NCBI GenBank assembly: GCA_016291655.1
Contig: JAEEYF010000013.1
Span: 37,789 to 101,788 of the forward strand
Length of the DNA: 64,000 nt
Direction: 5' to 3'
From: Lachnospiraceae bacterium
GTDB lineage: Bacteria > Bacillota > Clostridia > Lachnospirales > Lachnospiraceae
Shown here: piece after piece, positions 43,709 to 52,557 of the stretch
Numbering within the stretch: the first letter of the stretch is position 1
Layout: every line of letters begins with the position of its first letter
The notes under the pieces: model-generated
The model's database searches: none
What the model was told of the DNA's origin: nothing
What the model saw: only the letters and a program-made list of their open reading frames with translations
Made by a program: the position numbers and the translations under genes

Positions 43709-44398
43709 TTATAAGGATGTATCTTTCTTAATAAGCTTTGAAAGTGTGATAGTCAGATTTCCGTTTCTGGTCCTGATTTCATCCAAAAACTTCTTTTCGT
43801 CAATAGCCTTCTTAAACTTAACATTATAAGTGAGTTCGTAAAGAGTACCCATGTTGGTGGTCTTCACTCTCTCGAGATCCCTGGAAACGGTAAAATCATC
43901 GAAGATGTCATCGAAAGCGCCTGTGTAATCCATGTCTTCGGGGATCACGATCTTTAACGCTTTCACTTCATTATTAAAGAAAACAGCTCCGAACTTGGAT
44001 ACGACGATCATAATGATGCAAAGGATAATGACCGCTATTGCCGCGATTGAGAAATAATTCATTCCCGCCGCAAGACCTGCTCCCATGGAGATCAGGATGT
44101 AGCAAAGATCCTTGCCTTCTCCCGGCTGAGATCTGAATCTTACCAGTGTGAATACACCTGCAATGGAGAGAGCCTTAGCTGCATCTCCGCTGACCAGAAC
44201 AATGATGAGGCTGACAAGTGCGGGGAGAACTATGAGTGTAAGAAAAAAACTTACCGAAGTGTTTTCCTTCTTGTTGGATAAGGCATAGGTTCCTGCGATC
44301 AGGAAACCAAAAATAAGAGCTACAACTAAGCAAATGAGTGTTTCGGCTGTTGTGATCGTTCCGTCATTTGTGACATTGAATAATTGTTCAAGTGGCAT
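43709..44398 (-). CDS. DUF4956 membrane protein
   Basis: A 229-residue protein with four or five membrane helices in its first half (LICLVVALIFGFLIAGTYAL, FFLTLIVLPALVSLIIVLVS, YFSIAAIAVIILCIIMIVVS) and the family hallmark GVFTLVRFRSQPGEGKDLCY near residue 85. A cytosolic ferredoxin-like domain closes the protein. DUF4956 is regularly coupled to VTC-type polyphosphate polymerases. It may form a membrane partner or channel, which is inference. AAGGAGG lies seven bases before the ATG, so the start is firm even though it lies 73 bases inside the preceding gene. Confidence 0.92.
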   Translation of the reverse strand: MPLEQLFNVTNDGTITTAETLICLVVALIFGFLIAGTYALSNKKENTSVSFFLTLIVLPALVSLIIVLVSGDAAKALSIAGVFTLVRFRSQPGEGKDLCYILISMGAGLAAGMNYFSIAAIAVIILCIIMIVVSKFGAVFFNNEVKALKIVIPEDMDYTGAFDDIFDDFTVSRDLERVKTTNMGTLYELTYNVKFKKAIDEKKFLDEIRTRNGNLTITLSKLIKKDTSL

Positions 44399-45156
44399 AA
44401 TGCTTCCTCCTTATCGGATAAAATAATGTTTGCACCGCTCGCAACTCTCTGCGCAACGTATGCCTTGTACTCTGTTCCGTATTTCGAAAAGCTTGTCTTG
44501 TAGATCTTGTACTCCGAAAGGATCTCCGTCATCCATAAAGGCATTGCCTTATCGATCTTGATCTCCATGATCCATTCGTCTTCTCCGATAAGCTTGTCGC
44601 CGTAGACTCCGTAATGAAGTCCCAGATCGTAACGTCTTGCGGTAATGTTTCTGTCGAAAGTAACTCTGAAGTCTCTGTTCTCTCTGTCAAACATCGCACA
44701 TCTGTCATATGAAAGGAAAAGCTTGGGCATCAATTGAAGCCTGTTCTTCATGTAATCCAGTTCGTTCAGCACCTGAGCGTTCATAAAGGGCTGAACCTCC
44801 GGCTTCTTTCCGGTCTCGAAATAATCATAAGCATCCCGGAGGATCATCTTGGTCCTGCGCTTGTTAACGAGCCCTTCGTATTTCTTCTTGATCTCAAGAA
44901 ATACTATTTGATCCTGATCCACAGTACCGTAACTTCTCAGTCTCATCTTCTCCTTGTAAACGCCGCCGTCGATGGAACATCTGATAAGATCGTTGTGTAC
45001 GGTATCGTAGTAGATGTTGCATATGGTGTAAAACTCACCGTTTCTGCTGTGCTCGTCGGACTCCATATGCTCGGAAAGTCTCTCACGAAGTTTTTCATAT
45101 TGTTCATTTGTAATGCGGTACTTCATTTCGTACCTGTTGAATACTTCGATTGCCAT
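44326..45156 (-). CDS. VTC-domain polyphosphate polymerase-like protein
   Basis: A 276-residue cytosolic protein with the tunnel-fold VTC domain: FNRYEMKYRITNEQY, NIYYDTVHNDLIR, basic strands KEKMRLRSYG, LEIKKKYEGLVNKRRTKM, SYDRCAMF, RVTFDRNI and the late EIKIDKAMPLWM and SFSKYGTEYKAYV. In yeast Vtc4 this fold makes polyphosphate from ATP. The bacterial homologues are presumed to act similarly, together with DUF4956. The last 24 codons overlap the DUF4956 gene in another frame, which is unusual. Confidence 0.9.
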   Translation of the reverse strand: MAIEVFNRYEMKYRITNEQYEKLRERLSEHMESDEHSRNGEFYTICNIYYDTVHNDLIRCSIDGGVYKEKMRLRSYGTVDQDQIVFLEIKKKYEGLVNKRRTKMILRDAYDYFETGKKPEVQPFMNAQVLNELDYMKNRLQLMPKLFLSYDRCAMFDRENRDFRVTFDRNITARRYDLGLHYGVYGDKLIGEDEWIMEIKIDKAMPLWMTEILSEYKIYKTSFSKYGTEYKAYVAQRVASGANIILSDKEEALCHLNNYSMSQMTERSQQPKHSFA

Positions 45157-45219
45157 AGGCTTTACCTCTCTGTCAGTGGCTGTTTTGTTTTAACACTGAC
45201 TATGGCTATATAATAAAGT

Positions 45220-45293
45220 CAAAGTGTGTGCACTTTGTGTTTAATTATGTATAATTCTGTGCCTATTTTATATGAAAATTGTGTTTACTGCAA
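45220..45293 (-). promoter_or_regulatory. Promoter and leader palindrome of VTC-DUF4956
   Basis: The minus strand has TTGCAG (45288-45293), 17 bases, TAAAAT (45265-45270). About 28 bases downstream of the -10 lies CAAAGTG-TGTG-CACTTTG (45220-45237), a perfect 7-bp inverted repeat that could be a repressor site. Confidence 0.6.
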
Positions 45294-45357
45294 CACCTAT
45301 TAAGCCCAAATAATGCGCTATGCTTACCAATGATTGCGATTTGCTCCGTCCCGTGAG

Positions 45358-45390
45358 AAAAAAACAGCCACGATCCTAAGATCATGGCTA
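45358..45390 (-). terminator. Terminator after tRNA-Ala
   Basis: AGCCATGATC and GATCGTGGCT form a 10-bp stem, followed by seven Ts on the minus strand. Confidence 0.88.
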
Positions 45391-45397
45391 TCTCCTG

Positions 45398-45470
45398 TGG
45401 AGCATAGGGGATTCGAACCCCTGGTCTCCTGATTGCGAACCAGGCGCTTTCCCAGCTAAGCTAATACCCC
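45398..45470 (-). tRNA. tRNA-Ala (anticodon CGC)
   Basis: A 73-base cloverleaf. The acceptor GGGGTAT pairs with ATGCTCC (two G-U-type pairs), the D-arm is GCTT/AAGC, and the anticodon stem CCTGG/TCAGG holds loop TTCGCAA (anticodon CGC, reading GCG). The T-arm is AGGGG-TTCGAAT-CCCCT. CCA is not encoded. It begins four bases after the DUF4364 stop, so it probably matures from the operon transcript. Confidence 0.94.
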
Positions 45471-45474
45471 ATTA

Positions 45475-46008
45475 CTATTTTTCGGTTTTACCCGCTAACA
45501 GTCTGGTGATCAGAAACTCATAAACATCCGCGTTGGCTTCCTTCCATCGGTTGCATATCGTGTCCGCTTCCGCGGGACTGGCAACAAGGAGATTGATGTT
45601 CACAAGCTCGCTGCCTCTTTCCACCACCTTCAGTTCAACTATGTACTCATTTTTGCTGACCTCGTAGTAGTCAGCAGTAGATGCCGCAAGGTCTCTCAAA
45701 TGGTACTGTTCCTTTGAAAGACATTCGTCAATGTCATCTCGCAGGGGAACCGAAAGGTTTTGGTAAAAGAAGGACAATGTATCTCTTCCTTCGTTTGTAA
45801 TACTGTAAAGATGGGAATTCCTGTTTTCGGAAACAGAAATATAGCCATCTCCGACCAGATCTTCCAGAGCCTCCTGAATAGACATATATTGCGCGATGTT
45901 CCTCTCAAGAATGATCCTTGTAAGCTCTGCATTACTGATCGGCGTTTCCAAACGATCCAATATATATAATATCACAAGTTTGTAAAACATTAAAGCATCT
46001 GAATCCAT
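45475..46008 (-). CDS. DUF4364 family protein, winged-helix-like
   Basis: A 177-residue cytosolic protein. The N-terminal half looks like a winged helix (FYKLVILYILDRLETPISNA, ELTRIILERNIAQYMSIQEA, DGYISVSENRNSHLYSITNE), the rest a mixed alpha/beta domain. The family is common in Clostridia and its function is unknown, with a regulatory role likely. It follows engB after four bases and is the last protein gene of the prfC-lon-engB run. Confidence 0.88.
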   Translation of the reverse strand: MDSDALMFYKLVILYILDRLETPISNAELTRIILERNIAQYMSIQEALEDLVGDGYISVSENRNSHLYSITNEGRDTLSFFYQNLSVPLRDDIDECLSKEQYHLRDLAASTADYYEVSKNEYIVELKVVERGSELVNINLLVASPAEADTICNRWKEANADVYEFLITRLLAGKTEK

Positions 46009-46012
46009 TTTT

Positions 46013-46600
46013 TCACATCCCGATAAAAGAATCTATTATCTCCCAGATTTCCTCTTTCCCGTTCTTCGTCTGCGACGAAAATGGGATCGTAACCGTCTCC
46101 TTGTCAGCCCCAAGTCCTTTACGGACTACGGATAGCTGTTTCTGAAGCTGACTTCTGTTGATCTTATCCGATTTTGTAGCTATCACAATGGGTCTGAAAC
46201 CGCTTGCGGTGATAAACTCGTACATGAGTCTGTCATTAGCCGAAGGCTCGTGACGTATGTCCACCAGAAGAAATATCGCCTTAAGCTGTTTTGAAGTCTT
46301 AAGGTAGTTCTCGATCATATCTCCCCATTTTTCCCTCGTTTCGTGGGATACTCCCGCATATCCGTATCCCGGAAGATCCACAAAATAAAGTTTCTTTTCT
46401 ATATTGTAGAAATTAATGGTCCTTGTCTTTCCCGGCTGCGAAGAAGTCCTCGCAAGGGATTTTCTGTTTATAAGAGAATTGATGAGGGAGGATTTGCCCA
46501 CGTTGGATTTCCCCGCAAAAGCTATCTCCGGCAGATCGTTCACCGGCAGTTTGCTGGTGATCCCGCAAACGCATTCCAATTCCACATTGTTTACATTCAT
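46013..46600 (-). CDS. engB: Ribosome biogenesis GTP-binding protein YsxC/EngB
   Basis: An essential GTPase for late assembly of the 50S subunit. The 195-residue protein has G1 AGKSNVGKSSLIN near residue 30, G3 DLPGYGYA and G4 ATKSDKIN, plus the PGKTRTINFY switch. It overlaps the lon stop by four bases. The lon-engB order is the common arrangement in Firmicutes. Confidence 0.96.
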   Translation of the reverse strand: MNVNNVELECVCGITSKLPVNDLPEIAFAGKSNVGKSSLINSLINRKSLARTSSQPGKTRTINFYNIEKKLYFVDLPGYGYAGVSHETREKWGDMIENYLKTSKQLKAIFLLVDIRHEPSANDRLMYEFITASGFRPIVIATKSDKINRSQLQKQLSVVRKGLGADKETVTIPFSSQTKNGKEEIWEIIDSFIGM

Positions 46601-49032
46601 AAAATTGCTCTCTCCAAAACCTGTTCCATCTTGCTGACAGGCACGATCTCCATTCCATCCGTGATCTCTTCGGAGATCTCCGAAAGGTCCGCTTCATTGT
46701 CCTTGGGGATCAAAACGACCTTGATACCGGCTTTCTTCGCTGCAAGCAGTTTTTCCTTCAGTCCGCCGATCTCCATTACATTTCCGCGAAGCGAGATCTC
46801 TCCCGTCATCGCGACATCTGCACGCACTTTTTTGTGGCTTACCGCCGAATAGATGGCCGTTGCCATCGTGATGCCCGCAGAAGGTCCGTCTTTGGGTGTA
46901 GCTCCCTCAGGCACATGAACGTGTATGCAGTTCTTGTGGAAGAAATCGTCCTTAAGCCCCATCTTCCTGGACAAGGAGCGCACAAACGAAAGGGCTATCC
47001 TTGCCGATTCCTTCATCACATCACCGAGACTTCCGGTAAGGATCAATTCTCCCTTTCCGGGCATGGTGTTGACTTCTATCTGCAGAGTATCGCCGCCGAC
47101 CGCAGTCCATGCAAGTCCTCTGACAATACCCACATCCGCCTTGCTGTTAGCCTTAAGATCATGATATTTGATCTTTCCGAGGTAGTCCGGCAGATTCTTG
47201 TCGGTTACTTTAATAACCTCCGCTTCCTGCCCTGCCTGTTCGGCCTCAAGTATCTTTCTGGCCGCCTTTCTCGCGATCTCTCCGAAACGGCGCTCCAGAT
47301 TTCTGACTCCCGCTTCTCTTGTGTAGCCGGAGATCATGAGTTTCATCGCCGGTGCCGAGATCTTCAGTTCCTTCTTTGTAAGTCCGTTCTTTTCAAGCTG
47401 CTTGGGATAAAGAAAATCCTTGGCGATGTGAAGCTTCTCGTTGTCGGTGTAGCTGGACACTTCAATAAGCTCCATACGATCCAGCAAAGGCCTCGGGATC
47501 GTCTTCGTGGTATTTGCGGTGCATATGAAAAACACTTCCGAAAGATCCACGGGCATATCTATGTAATGATCGTTAAAATGCTTGTTCTGTTCGGGATCCA
47601 GCACCTCCAGCAATGCAGAAGAGGTGTCTCCCTTGTAATCGGAGCTGACCTTGTCGATCTCATCCAAAAGCATCAGCGGATTCTTTGTACCCGCCTCTTT
47701 AAGTCCCTCGATTATTCTTCCGGGCATAGCACCGATGTACGTTTTTCTGTGTCCGCGGATCTCAGCCTCGTCTCTGACGCCGCCTAAGCATATGCGGACA
47801 TATTTCTTGTTAAGTGCCGTGGCAACCGAACGGGCAATGGATGTTTTACCTGTTCCGGGAGGTCCCACAAGGCATATGATGGGCGCCTGTCCCTTCATAT
47901 TGAGTGCTCTTACCGCAAGGAATTCAAGTATCCTGTCCTTTACCTTTTCAAGGCCGTAATGATCGTCATCAAGGGTCTTCTTTGCTTTTTCAAGGTTCAG
48001 GTCATCCTTGCTCATTCTGTCCCAAGGCAGGCTCAGCAGGGTTTCGATATAGGTTCTGGATACCACGCCCTCCGCCTGACTCGCGGCAACATTTTTATAT
48101 CTGTCTATCTCTTTTTTGATCTTATCTTTAATGAATTGAGAAGCTTCAAGTGTTTCGAGAGTTTTGAGGAATTCCTCCGCATCGTCGAGTGCGTTCTTTT
48201 CTCCAAGCTCTTCACGGATCACCTTCATCTGCTCCCGCATGATGTAATCCTTCTGGTTCTTGTCCACCTTGTCCTTGACTTTCCCCTGAAGGTCCTTTTT
48301 GATCTTGATAACTTCGATCTCGTTAGTGATCGTAACGGCTATGGCCTCGAAACGCTCATTAATGTCCACCGCTTCAAGGATCTTCTGCCTTGCTGTCGTT
48401 GACATGGGAAGACTGATGGATATCTGGTTCAAAAGCATATCAAGGGAATCGCAGTTCATGAGCTGCGCGGTGATCTCCTTACCGAGCCTGTCATCCAGTT
48501 TTATGTACTCTTCAAGGATATCCTTGAGACCGCGTACCATTGCCTTCTGTTCCGGAAGAGAAAGAGCATCCGAAGTGGTTTCGTAGGGCTCTGCCACGCG
48601 AGCCTCAAGATAAGGAACGGTTCTCGTAAAGTTAACGAGTCTCCCGCGTTTGATGCCTTGCGTCAGGACACGTACAAGATTCCCCGGCATTTTGATTATC
48701 TGCTTAACGACGGAGATCGTCCCCATCCCGTAGAGATCGTCTATGCGTATCTGATTGACGGTACTGTCCCTTTGAGTGATGACCAGCACGGGGCGTCCTT
48801 CCTTCATAGCCGCATTAATGGCCGAAACTGCCTCATCCTGATGAAGATCAAAATGCACAAGCATACCGGGCAGCATCACAAGACCTTTGATCGCTACCAC
48901 GGGCATTACCTGCATAGGCTCAAAATTTACCGCTTCACGGTTTAATTCTTCCGTCTCGGCAAGCGCTTCCGCTTTTTCTTCTTCCTTTAATTCATTTTCA
49001 ACTTCTTTTTCAATATCTTTTTCGTCTGCCAT
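46597..49032 (-). CDS. lon: ATP-dependent Lon protease
   Basis: An 811-residue cytosolic AAA+ serine protease. An acidic N-terminal extension precedes the LON substrate domain (from about residue 43, VVAIKGLVMLPGMLVHFDL). The ATPase has Walker A VGPPGTGKTS around residue 390 and Walker B MLLDEIDKV. The C-terminal protease domain has the Ser-Lys dyad, with Ser in PKDGPSAGIT and Lys in the KAGIKVVLIPKDN region. It degrades damaged and regulatory proteins. It follows prfC by 41 bases. Confidence 0.97.
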   Translation of the reverse strand: MADEKDIEKEVENELKEEEKAEALAETEELNREAVNFEPMQVMPVVAIKGLVMLPGMLVHFDLHQDEAVSAINAAMKEGRPVLVITQRDSTVNQIRIDDLYGMGTISVVKQIIKMPGNLVRVLTQGIKRGRLVNFTRTVPYLEARVAEPYETTSDALSLPEQKAMVRGLKDILEEYIKLDDRLGKEITAQLMNCDSLDMLLNQISISLPMSTTARQKILEAVDINERFEAIAVTITNEIEVIKIKKDLQGKVKDKVDKNQKDYIMREQMKVIREELGEKNALDDAEEFLKTLETLEASQFIKDKIKKEIDRYKNVAASQAEGVVSRTYIETLLSLPWDRMSKDDLNLEKAKKTLDDDHYGLEKVKDRILEFLAVRALNMKGQAPIICLVGPPGTGKTSIARSVATALNKKYVRICLGGVRDEAEIRGHRKTYIGAMPGRIIEGLKEAGTKNPLMLLDEIDKVSSDYKGDTSSALLEVLDPEQNKHFNDHYIDMPVDLSEVFFICTANTTKTIPRPLLDRMELIEVSSYTDNEKLHIAKDFLYPKQLEKNGLTKKELKISAPAMKLMISGYTREAGVRNLERRFGEIARKAARKILEAEQAGQEAEVIKVTDKNLPDYLGKIKYHDLKANSKADVGIVRGLAWTAVGGDTLQIEVNTMPGKGELILTGSLGDVMKESARIALSFVRSLSRKMGLKDDFFHKNCIHVHVPEGATPKDGPSAGITMATAIYSAVSHKKVRADVAMTGEISLRGNVMEIGGLKEKLLAAKKAGIKVVLIPKDNEADLSEISEEITDGMEIVPVSKMEQVLERAIL

Positions 49033-49073
49033 AGGTTCTTACCCCTCTGCATCTGTTGACCGAGCCCCGTCTT

Positions 49074-50663
49074 TTAGTTCTTTGCGAACTCGGCAAGTAT
49101 AAGGTCCTTGTTTCTTTCCTGAACCGTTCTGATGCTCCACTCATGTGTGAACAAAAGCAACGGTCTGTCCTTAAGGTCAAGCACCTTCTTTGTATCGGAT
49201 GTGACATTAAGGCTCGATACGTCTATGCCCGGATTACCGATCCAACGTATATATTCATAAGGAAGCTGATCCATGCGTATCTCAACACTGTACTCCGATT
49301 CAAGCCTGAATTTAAGGACATCGAACTGAAGCACGCCGACTACGCCCACTATGATCTCTTCCATACCTGAATTAAACTCTTTAAAGATCTGTATGGCACC
49401 TTCCTGAGCGATCTGATTTACTCCCTTCAGGAATTGCTTACGTTTCATGGTGTCCACCTGACGGATCTTTGCAAAATGCTCCGGTGCAAAGGTGGGAATA
49501 CCCTCAAACTTAAACTTTCTTCCGTTTGCGCAGATGGTATCGCCGATGGAGAATATGCCCGGATCGAAAACTCCTATGATATCCCCTGCATAGGCTTCCT
49601 CGACGATCTTTCTGTCGTTTGCCATCATCTGCTGAGGCTGTGTGAGGCGGAGCTTTTTGTCTCCCTGAACAAAGTACACTTCCTCTCCCGCGGTAAACTT
49701 GCCGGAACAGATCCTCATAAAGGCTATCCTGTCTCTGTGAGCCTTGTTCATGTTTGCCTGTATCTTGAACACAAAAGCCGAGAAATCATCATCGGTAGGC
49801 TCAATAAGCCCCTCGTCGGAATTCCTGCCGAGAGGAGAGCTCGTCATCTTAAGGAAATGCTTAAGAAATGTTTCGACACCAAAGTTTGTAAGAGCCGATC
49901 CGAAGAAAACGGGTGTAAGTTCGCCGTTTCTGACCGCCTCAAGTTCAAAATCACTGCCTGCGCCGCCCAGAAGTTCAAGTTCATCGTTCAATATGCGATG
50001 ATTTTCCCTGCCGATCAGATCATCAAGCTTCGCATCATTGATGTCACACTCCTCGGTGGCAACCTCCGTCTGTCCCGCATTCGCCGCAAAGAACCTGGAG
50101 ATTATGTGTGTATTCCTGTCATATACGCCCTTGAAATTCTTGCCGGAACCGATGGGCCAGTTAACGGGACATGTGCTGATCCCCAGAACCTTTTCGATCT
50201 CATCCAGAAGTTCAAAGGTATCACGTGCATCACGATCCATCTTGTTGATAAAGGTAAAGATCGGAATGTGGCGCATGACACAGACCTTAAACAGTTTGAT
50301 AGTCTGGGCCTCTACACCCTTTGAGCCGTCAATTACCATGACCGCAGAGTCTGCTGCCATGAGTGTACGATAAGTGTCCTCAGAGAAGTCCTGGTGTCCC
50401 GGTGTATCAAGGATATTAATGCAATATCCGTCGTATTCAAACTGCATTACGGAAGAAGTAACGGAAATTCCACGTTCCTTTTCGATCTCCATCCAGTCCG
50501 AAACCGCATGTTTGGCAGTCTTTCTCGCCTTTACGGAACCTGCGAGATTGATCGCCCCTCCATAAAGGAGAAGCTTCTCGGTAAGTGTTGTTTTACCCGC
50601 ATCCGGGTGAGAAATGATCGCGAAAGTTCTGCGCTTGTTGATTTCATTTGTATATTTAGCCAT
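49074..50663 (-). CDS. prfC: Peptide chain release factor 3
   Basis: A translational GTPase that ejects RF1 and RF2 from the ribosome after termination. The 529-residue product has G1 SHPDAGKTTLTEK near residue 20, the RF3-specific switch REGISVTSSVM region, G3 DTPGHQDFSEDTYR and G4 FINKMDRD. The start at 50663 is chosen because AAAGGG lies five bases upstream. Two upstream in-frame ATGs have no site. It heads the prfC-lon-engB-DUF4364 operon. Confidence 0.96.
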   Translation of the reverse strand: MAKYTNEINKRRTFAIISHPDAGKTTLTEKLLLYGGAINLAGSVKARKTAKHAVSDWMEIEKERGISVTSSVMQFEYDGYCINILDTPGHQDFSEDTYRTLMAADSAVMVIDGSKGVEAQTIKLFKVCVMRHIPIFTFINKMDRDARDTFELLDEIEKVLGISTCPVNWPIGSGKNFKGVYDRNTHIISRFFAANAGQTEVATEECDINDAKLDDLIGRENHRILNDELELLGGAGSDFELEAVRNGELTPVFFGSALTNFGVETFLKHFLKMTSSPLGRNSDEGLIEPTDDDFSAFVFKIQANMNKAHRDRIAFMRICSGKFTAGEEVYFVQGDKKLRLTQPQQMMANDRKIVEEAYAGDIIGVFDPGIFSIGDTICANGRKFKFEGIPTFAPEHFAKIRQVDTMKRKQFLKGVNQIAQEGAIQIFKEFNSGMEEIIVGVVGVLQFDVLKFRLESEYSVEIRMDQLPYEYIRWIGNPGIDVSSLNVTSDTKKVLDLKDRPLLLFTHEWSIRTVQERNKDLILAEFAKN

Positions 50664-50738
50664 ATTAACCCTTTCCGGCATCAAATTATCATTTTTTTCA
50701 TCATCAAAGAACGCGCTCCGAAATTCAGAGCGCGTAAA

Positions 50739-50767
50739 ATTTTACACTATACGGCCTTTTTTGTCAA
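50739..50767 (-). promoter_or_regulatory. Promoter of the prfC-lon-engB operon
   Basis: TTGACA (50762-50767), 17 bases, TAAAAT (50739-50744) on the minus strand, overlapping the end of the preceding gene. The leader then contains a GC-rich hairpin, ACGCGCTC and GAGCGCGT (50710-50735), without a T-run. Confidence 0.85.
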
Positions 50768-51456
50768 ACCGTTCTGTCAGCCACAGCTTCTTCCGTAAAT
50801 TCCTTACCGCCGAGACCTATGATCTTTGAGGTGAGCAGTTTTGAAAAATTGGCAATGGTAGCCGAAGAAAAGATAAGATTCTTAACGGCGCGGTCAAATT
50901 CTATCTGGCCTTCGCTCATTCCCTCTTCCGACTCCGTTTCTTCCTCCTGCCCTATCCTTTTTTCCCTTTCCTTCTCCTCGGATTCAAGAAGTCGTGCTCC
51001 TGTGGAAAGGATCCTCTCCGTTTCATCCTTAACTTCATTTACAAAGAAAAGAACGGAAGCCTTGTAGCACCTTGAGTACTCGTAGTAAAGCATCTGCATC
51101 TCTTCGTCCGAAAGATTCGCCGGCAACAGAGCCTGGATATCTGAAATGCTCATAGCCTGTTTTAGCGTACATATTATAATAAGATAAGCTATGTGAATGC
51201 GCAGATATTTTTTCTTCTCGGGTGCAGGCATAACCTTCACACGAACATAGTTGTTTATGGTTGCGGCTGTAATGGCCGTATCCTCAACATCTGTAGTCGT
51301 AAGCGGAGCCAGATATTGATTCATAAGAGTAAGAACCTGATCCATATAAAGTCCGAGATTGGGAATTTCTTCATAAGAAGGCAGGGAATATTTCTTCATA
51401 AATTTTTCCCACCTTTTCAGCTTTCCTGTTATAAGTTTGCTGTCATACATGGTCAT
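50764..51456 (-). CDS. DUF1836 domain protein
   Basis: A 230-residue cytosolic protein. The DUF1836 region (SYEEIPNLGLYMDQVLTLMN, ITAATINNYVRVKVMPAPEK, YLRIHIAYLIIICTLKQAMS) resembles a MerR-like HTH arrangement and is common in Clostridia. A variable charged segment with EEKEREKRIGQEEE follows. The function is unknown. The start at 51456 follows AGGAAG; a few upstream codons are possible. The stop falls inside the prfC promoter. Confidence 0.85.
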   Translation of the reverse strand: MTMYDSKLITGKLKRWEKFMKKYSLPSYEEIPNLGLYMDQVLTLMNQYLAPLTTTDVEDTAITAATINNYVRVKVMPAPEKKKYLRIHIAYLIIICTLKQAMSISDIQALLPANLSDEEMQMLYYEYSRCYKASVLFFVNEVKDETERILSTGARLLESEEKEREKRIGQEEETESEEGMSEGQIEFDRAVKNLIFSSATIANFSKLLTSKIIGLGGKEFTEEAVADRTV

Positions 51457-51588
51457 TTTCTTCCTGTTGATTATTTGCAAAAAGAATTCTTCTCTTCTCG
51501 CATTTTTCGGTATTTACAAACAAGCACCGACTGTTAAAGTATAGCACTTTATGTATAAATACACAAGATTATTTTCTTTCGTACCCTC

Positions 51589-51617
51589 TTGACATAATCA
51601 ACTTCCCGTGCTAATCT
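51589..51617 (+). promoter_or_regulatory. Promoter of the DegV gene
   Basis: TTGACA (51589-51594), 17 bases, TAATCT (51612-51617). Immediately after it is the perfect 10-bp palindrome CTAATATTAG, which may be a repressor site. Confidence 0.7.
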
Positions 51618-51652
51618 AATATTAGAAATTAGATGTAAGGAGGTACAACACA

Positions 51653-52510
51653 ATGACATTTAATATTTCTACTGACACCACGTCAAATCTTACGTCATTT
51701 ATTTTAAAAAGATACAATCTTACGACCATACCTCTCACCTATATCGTTGACGGTGTTGAGGAGCAGTGCACAGACCTTTCGTCCTTTGATGGCGAAAGCT
51801 TTTACAAGAAGATCCGTCAGAGCGACGTTAAGACCTCTGCTGTAAACATTAACCAATATATCAGCGCCTGGGAGCCCATTCTTGAAAAAGGAGAAGACAT
51901 TCTTCACCTTTCCATTTCTTCGGGTATCAGCAGTGCTTTTTCAGCAGGCTGCGCGGCAGCCGAGCAGCTTCAGGCAAAATATCCCGGCAGAAAGATCTAT
52001 GTTTTCGATACTTTGGCAGCTTCTCTCGGTGAAGGCCTTCAGGTACTGTATGCCTGCAAGCTTCGCGAAAGCGGTAAGGACATCCGTGAAGTCGTAACGG
52101 CTCTTCTCGTCAAGAGAAACAAAACGGTTCAGATCTTCTCCGTTGACGATCTCAATTTCCTGAAAAAAGGCGGAAGAATCTCGGCACTTGCGGCTAAGAT
52201 CGGTACCGTTCTTCATGTAAAGCCTGTTCTCACCTCGAACTACTGCGGTGAGATCGTAATGGACAAAAAGGTACGCGGACGCAAGCTTGCACTTACCGCT
52301 CTTGCGGATTCCTTTGAAAAGAATTTCGACCGCAACACGGACGATCCCGTAGGAATTGCATATGCAGGCTGCGAAGACGATGCAAATTTCCTTGTTTCTC
52401 TTCTTAAGAAGATCGCACCCAAAGCCGAATTTCTTCTCACACCCTATGAACCCGTTACCGGAAGTCATGTCGGTCCCGGAACGGTAGCGCTTTTCTACAC
52501 CTGTTCATAA
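51653..52510 (+). CDS. DegV family fatty-acid-binding protein
   Basis: A 285-residue cytosolic protein. It has the DegV pattern: ISTDTTSNLTSFILKRYNLT, SDVKTSAVNINQYISAW, HLSISSGISSAFSAGCAAA and DDLNFLKKGGRISALAAKIG. In Firmicutes such proteins (FakB) present fatty acids to the FakA kinase. Whether this copy does so is inference. GGAGG is well placed before the ATG. Confidence 0.92.
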   Translation: MTFNISTDTTSNLTSFILKRYNLTTIPLTYIVDGVEEQCTDLSSFDGESFYKKIRQSDVKTSAVNINQYISAWEPILEKGEDILHLSISSGISSAFSAGCAAAEQLQAKYPGRKIYVFDTLAASLGEGLQVLYACKLRESGKDIREVVTALLVKRNKTVQIFSVDDLNFLKKGGRISALAAKIGTVLHVKPVLTSNYCGEIVMDKKVRGRKLALTALADSFEKNFDRNTDDPVGIAYAGCEDDANFLVSLLKKIAPKAEFLLTPYEPVTGSHVGPGTVALFYTCS

Positions 52511-52522
52511 TAAAACCAAAAA

Positions 52523-52557
52523 ACTCCGTACCTTCCGGTACGGAGTAATTATTTTTA
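52523..52557. terminator. Bidirectional terminator between degV and hom
   Basis: ACTCCGTACC, loop TTCC, GGTACGGAGT, then AATTATTTTTAT on the plus strand. The minus strand also has a T-run (TTTTTTGG) after the hairpin. Confidence 0.85.

Noticed and set aside
46834..47787. 317-codon plus-strand frame opposite lon
   Set aside because: It is entirely within the Lon ATPase and protease reading and is explained as a shadow frame.
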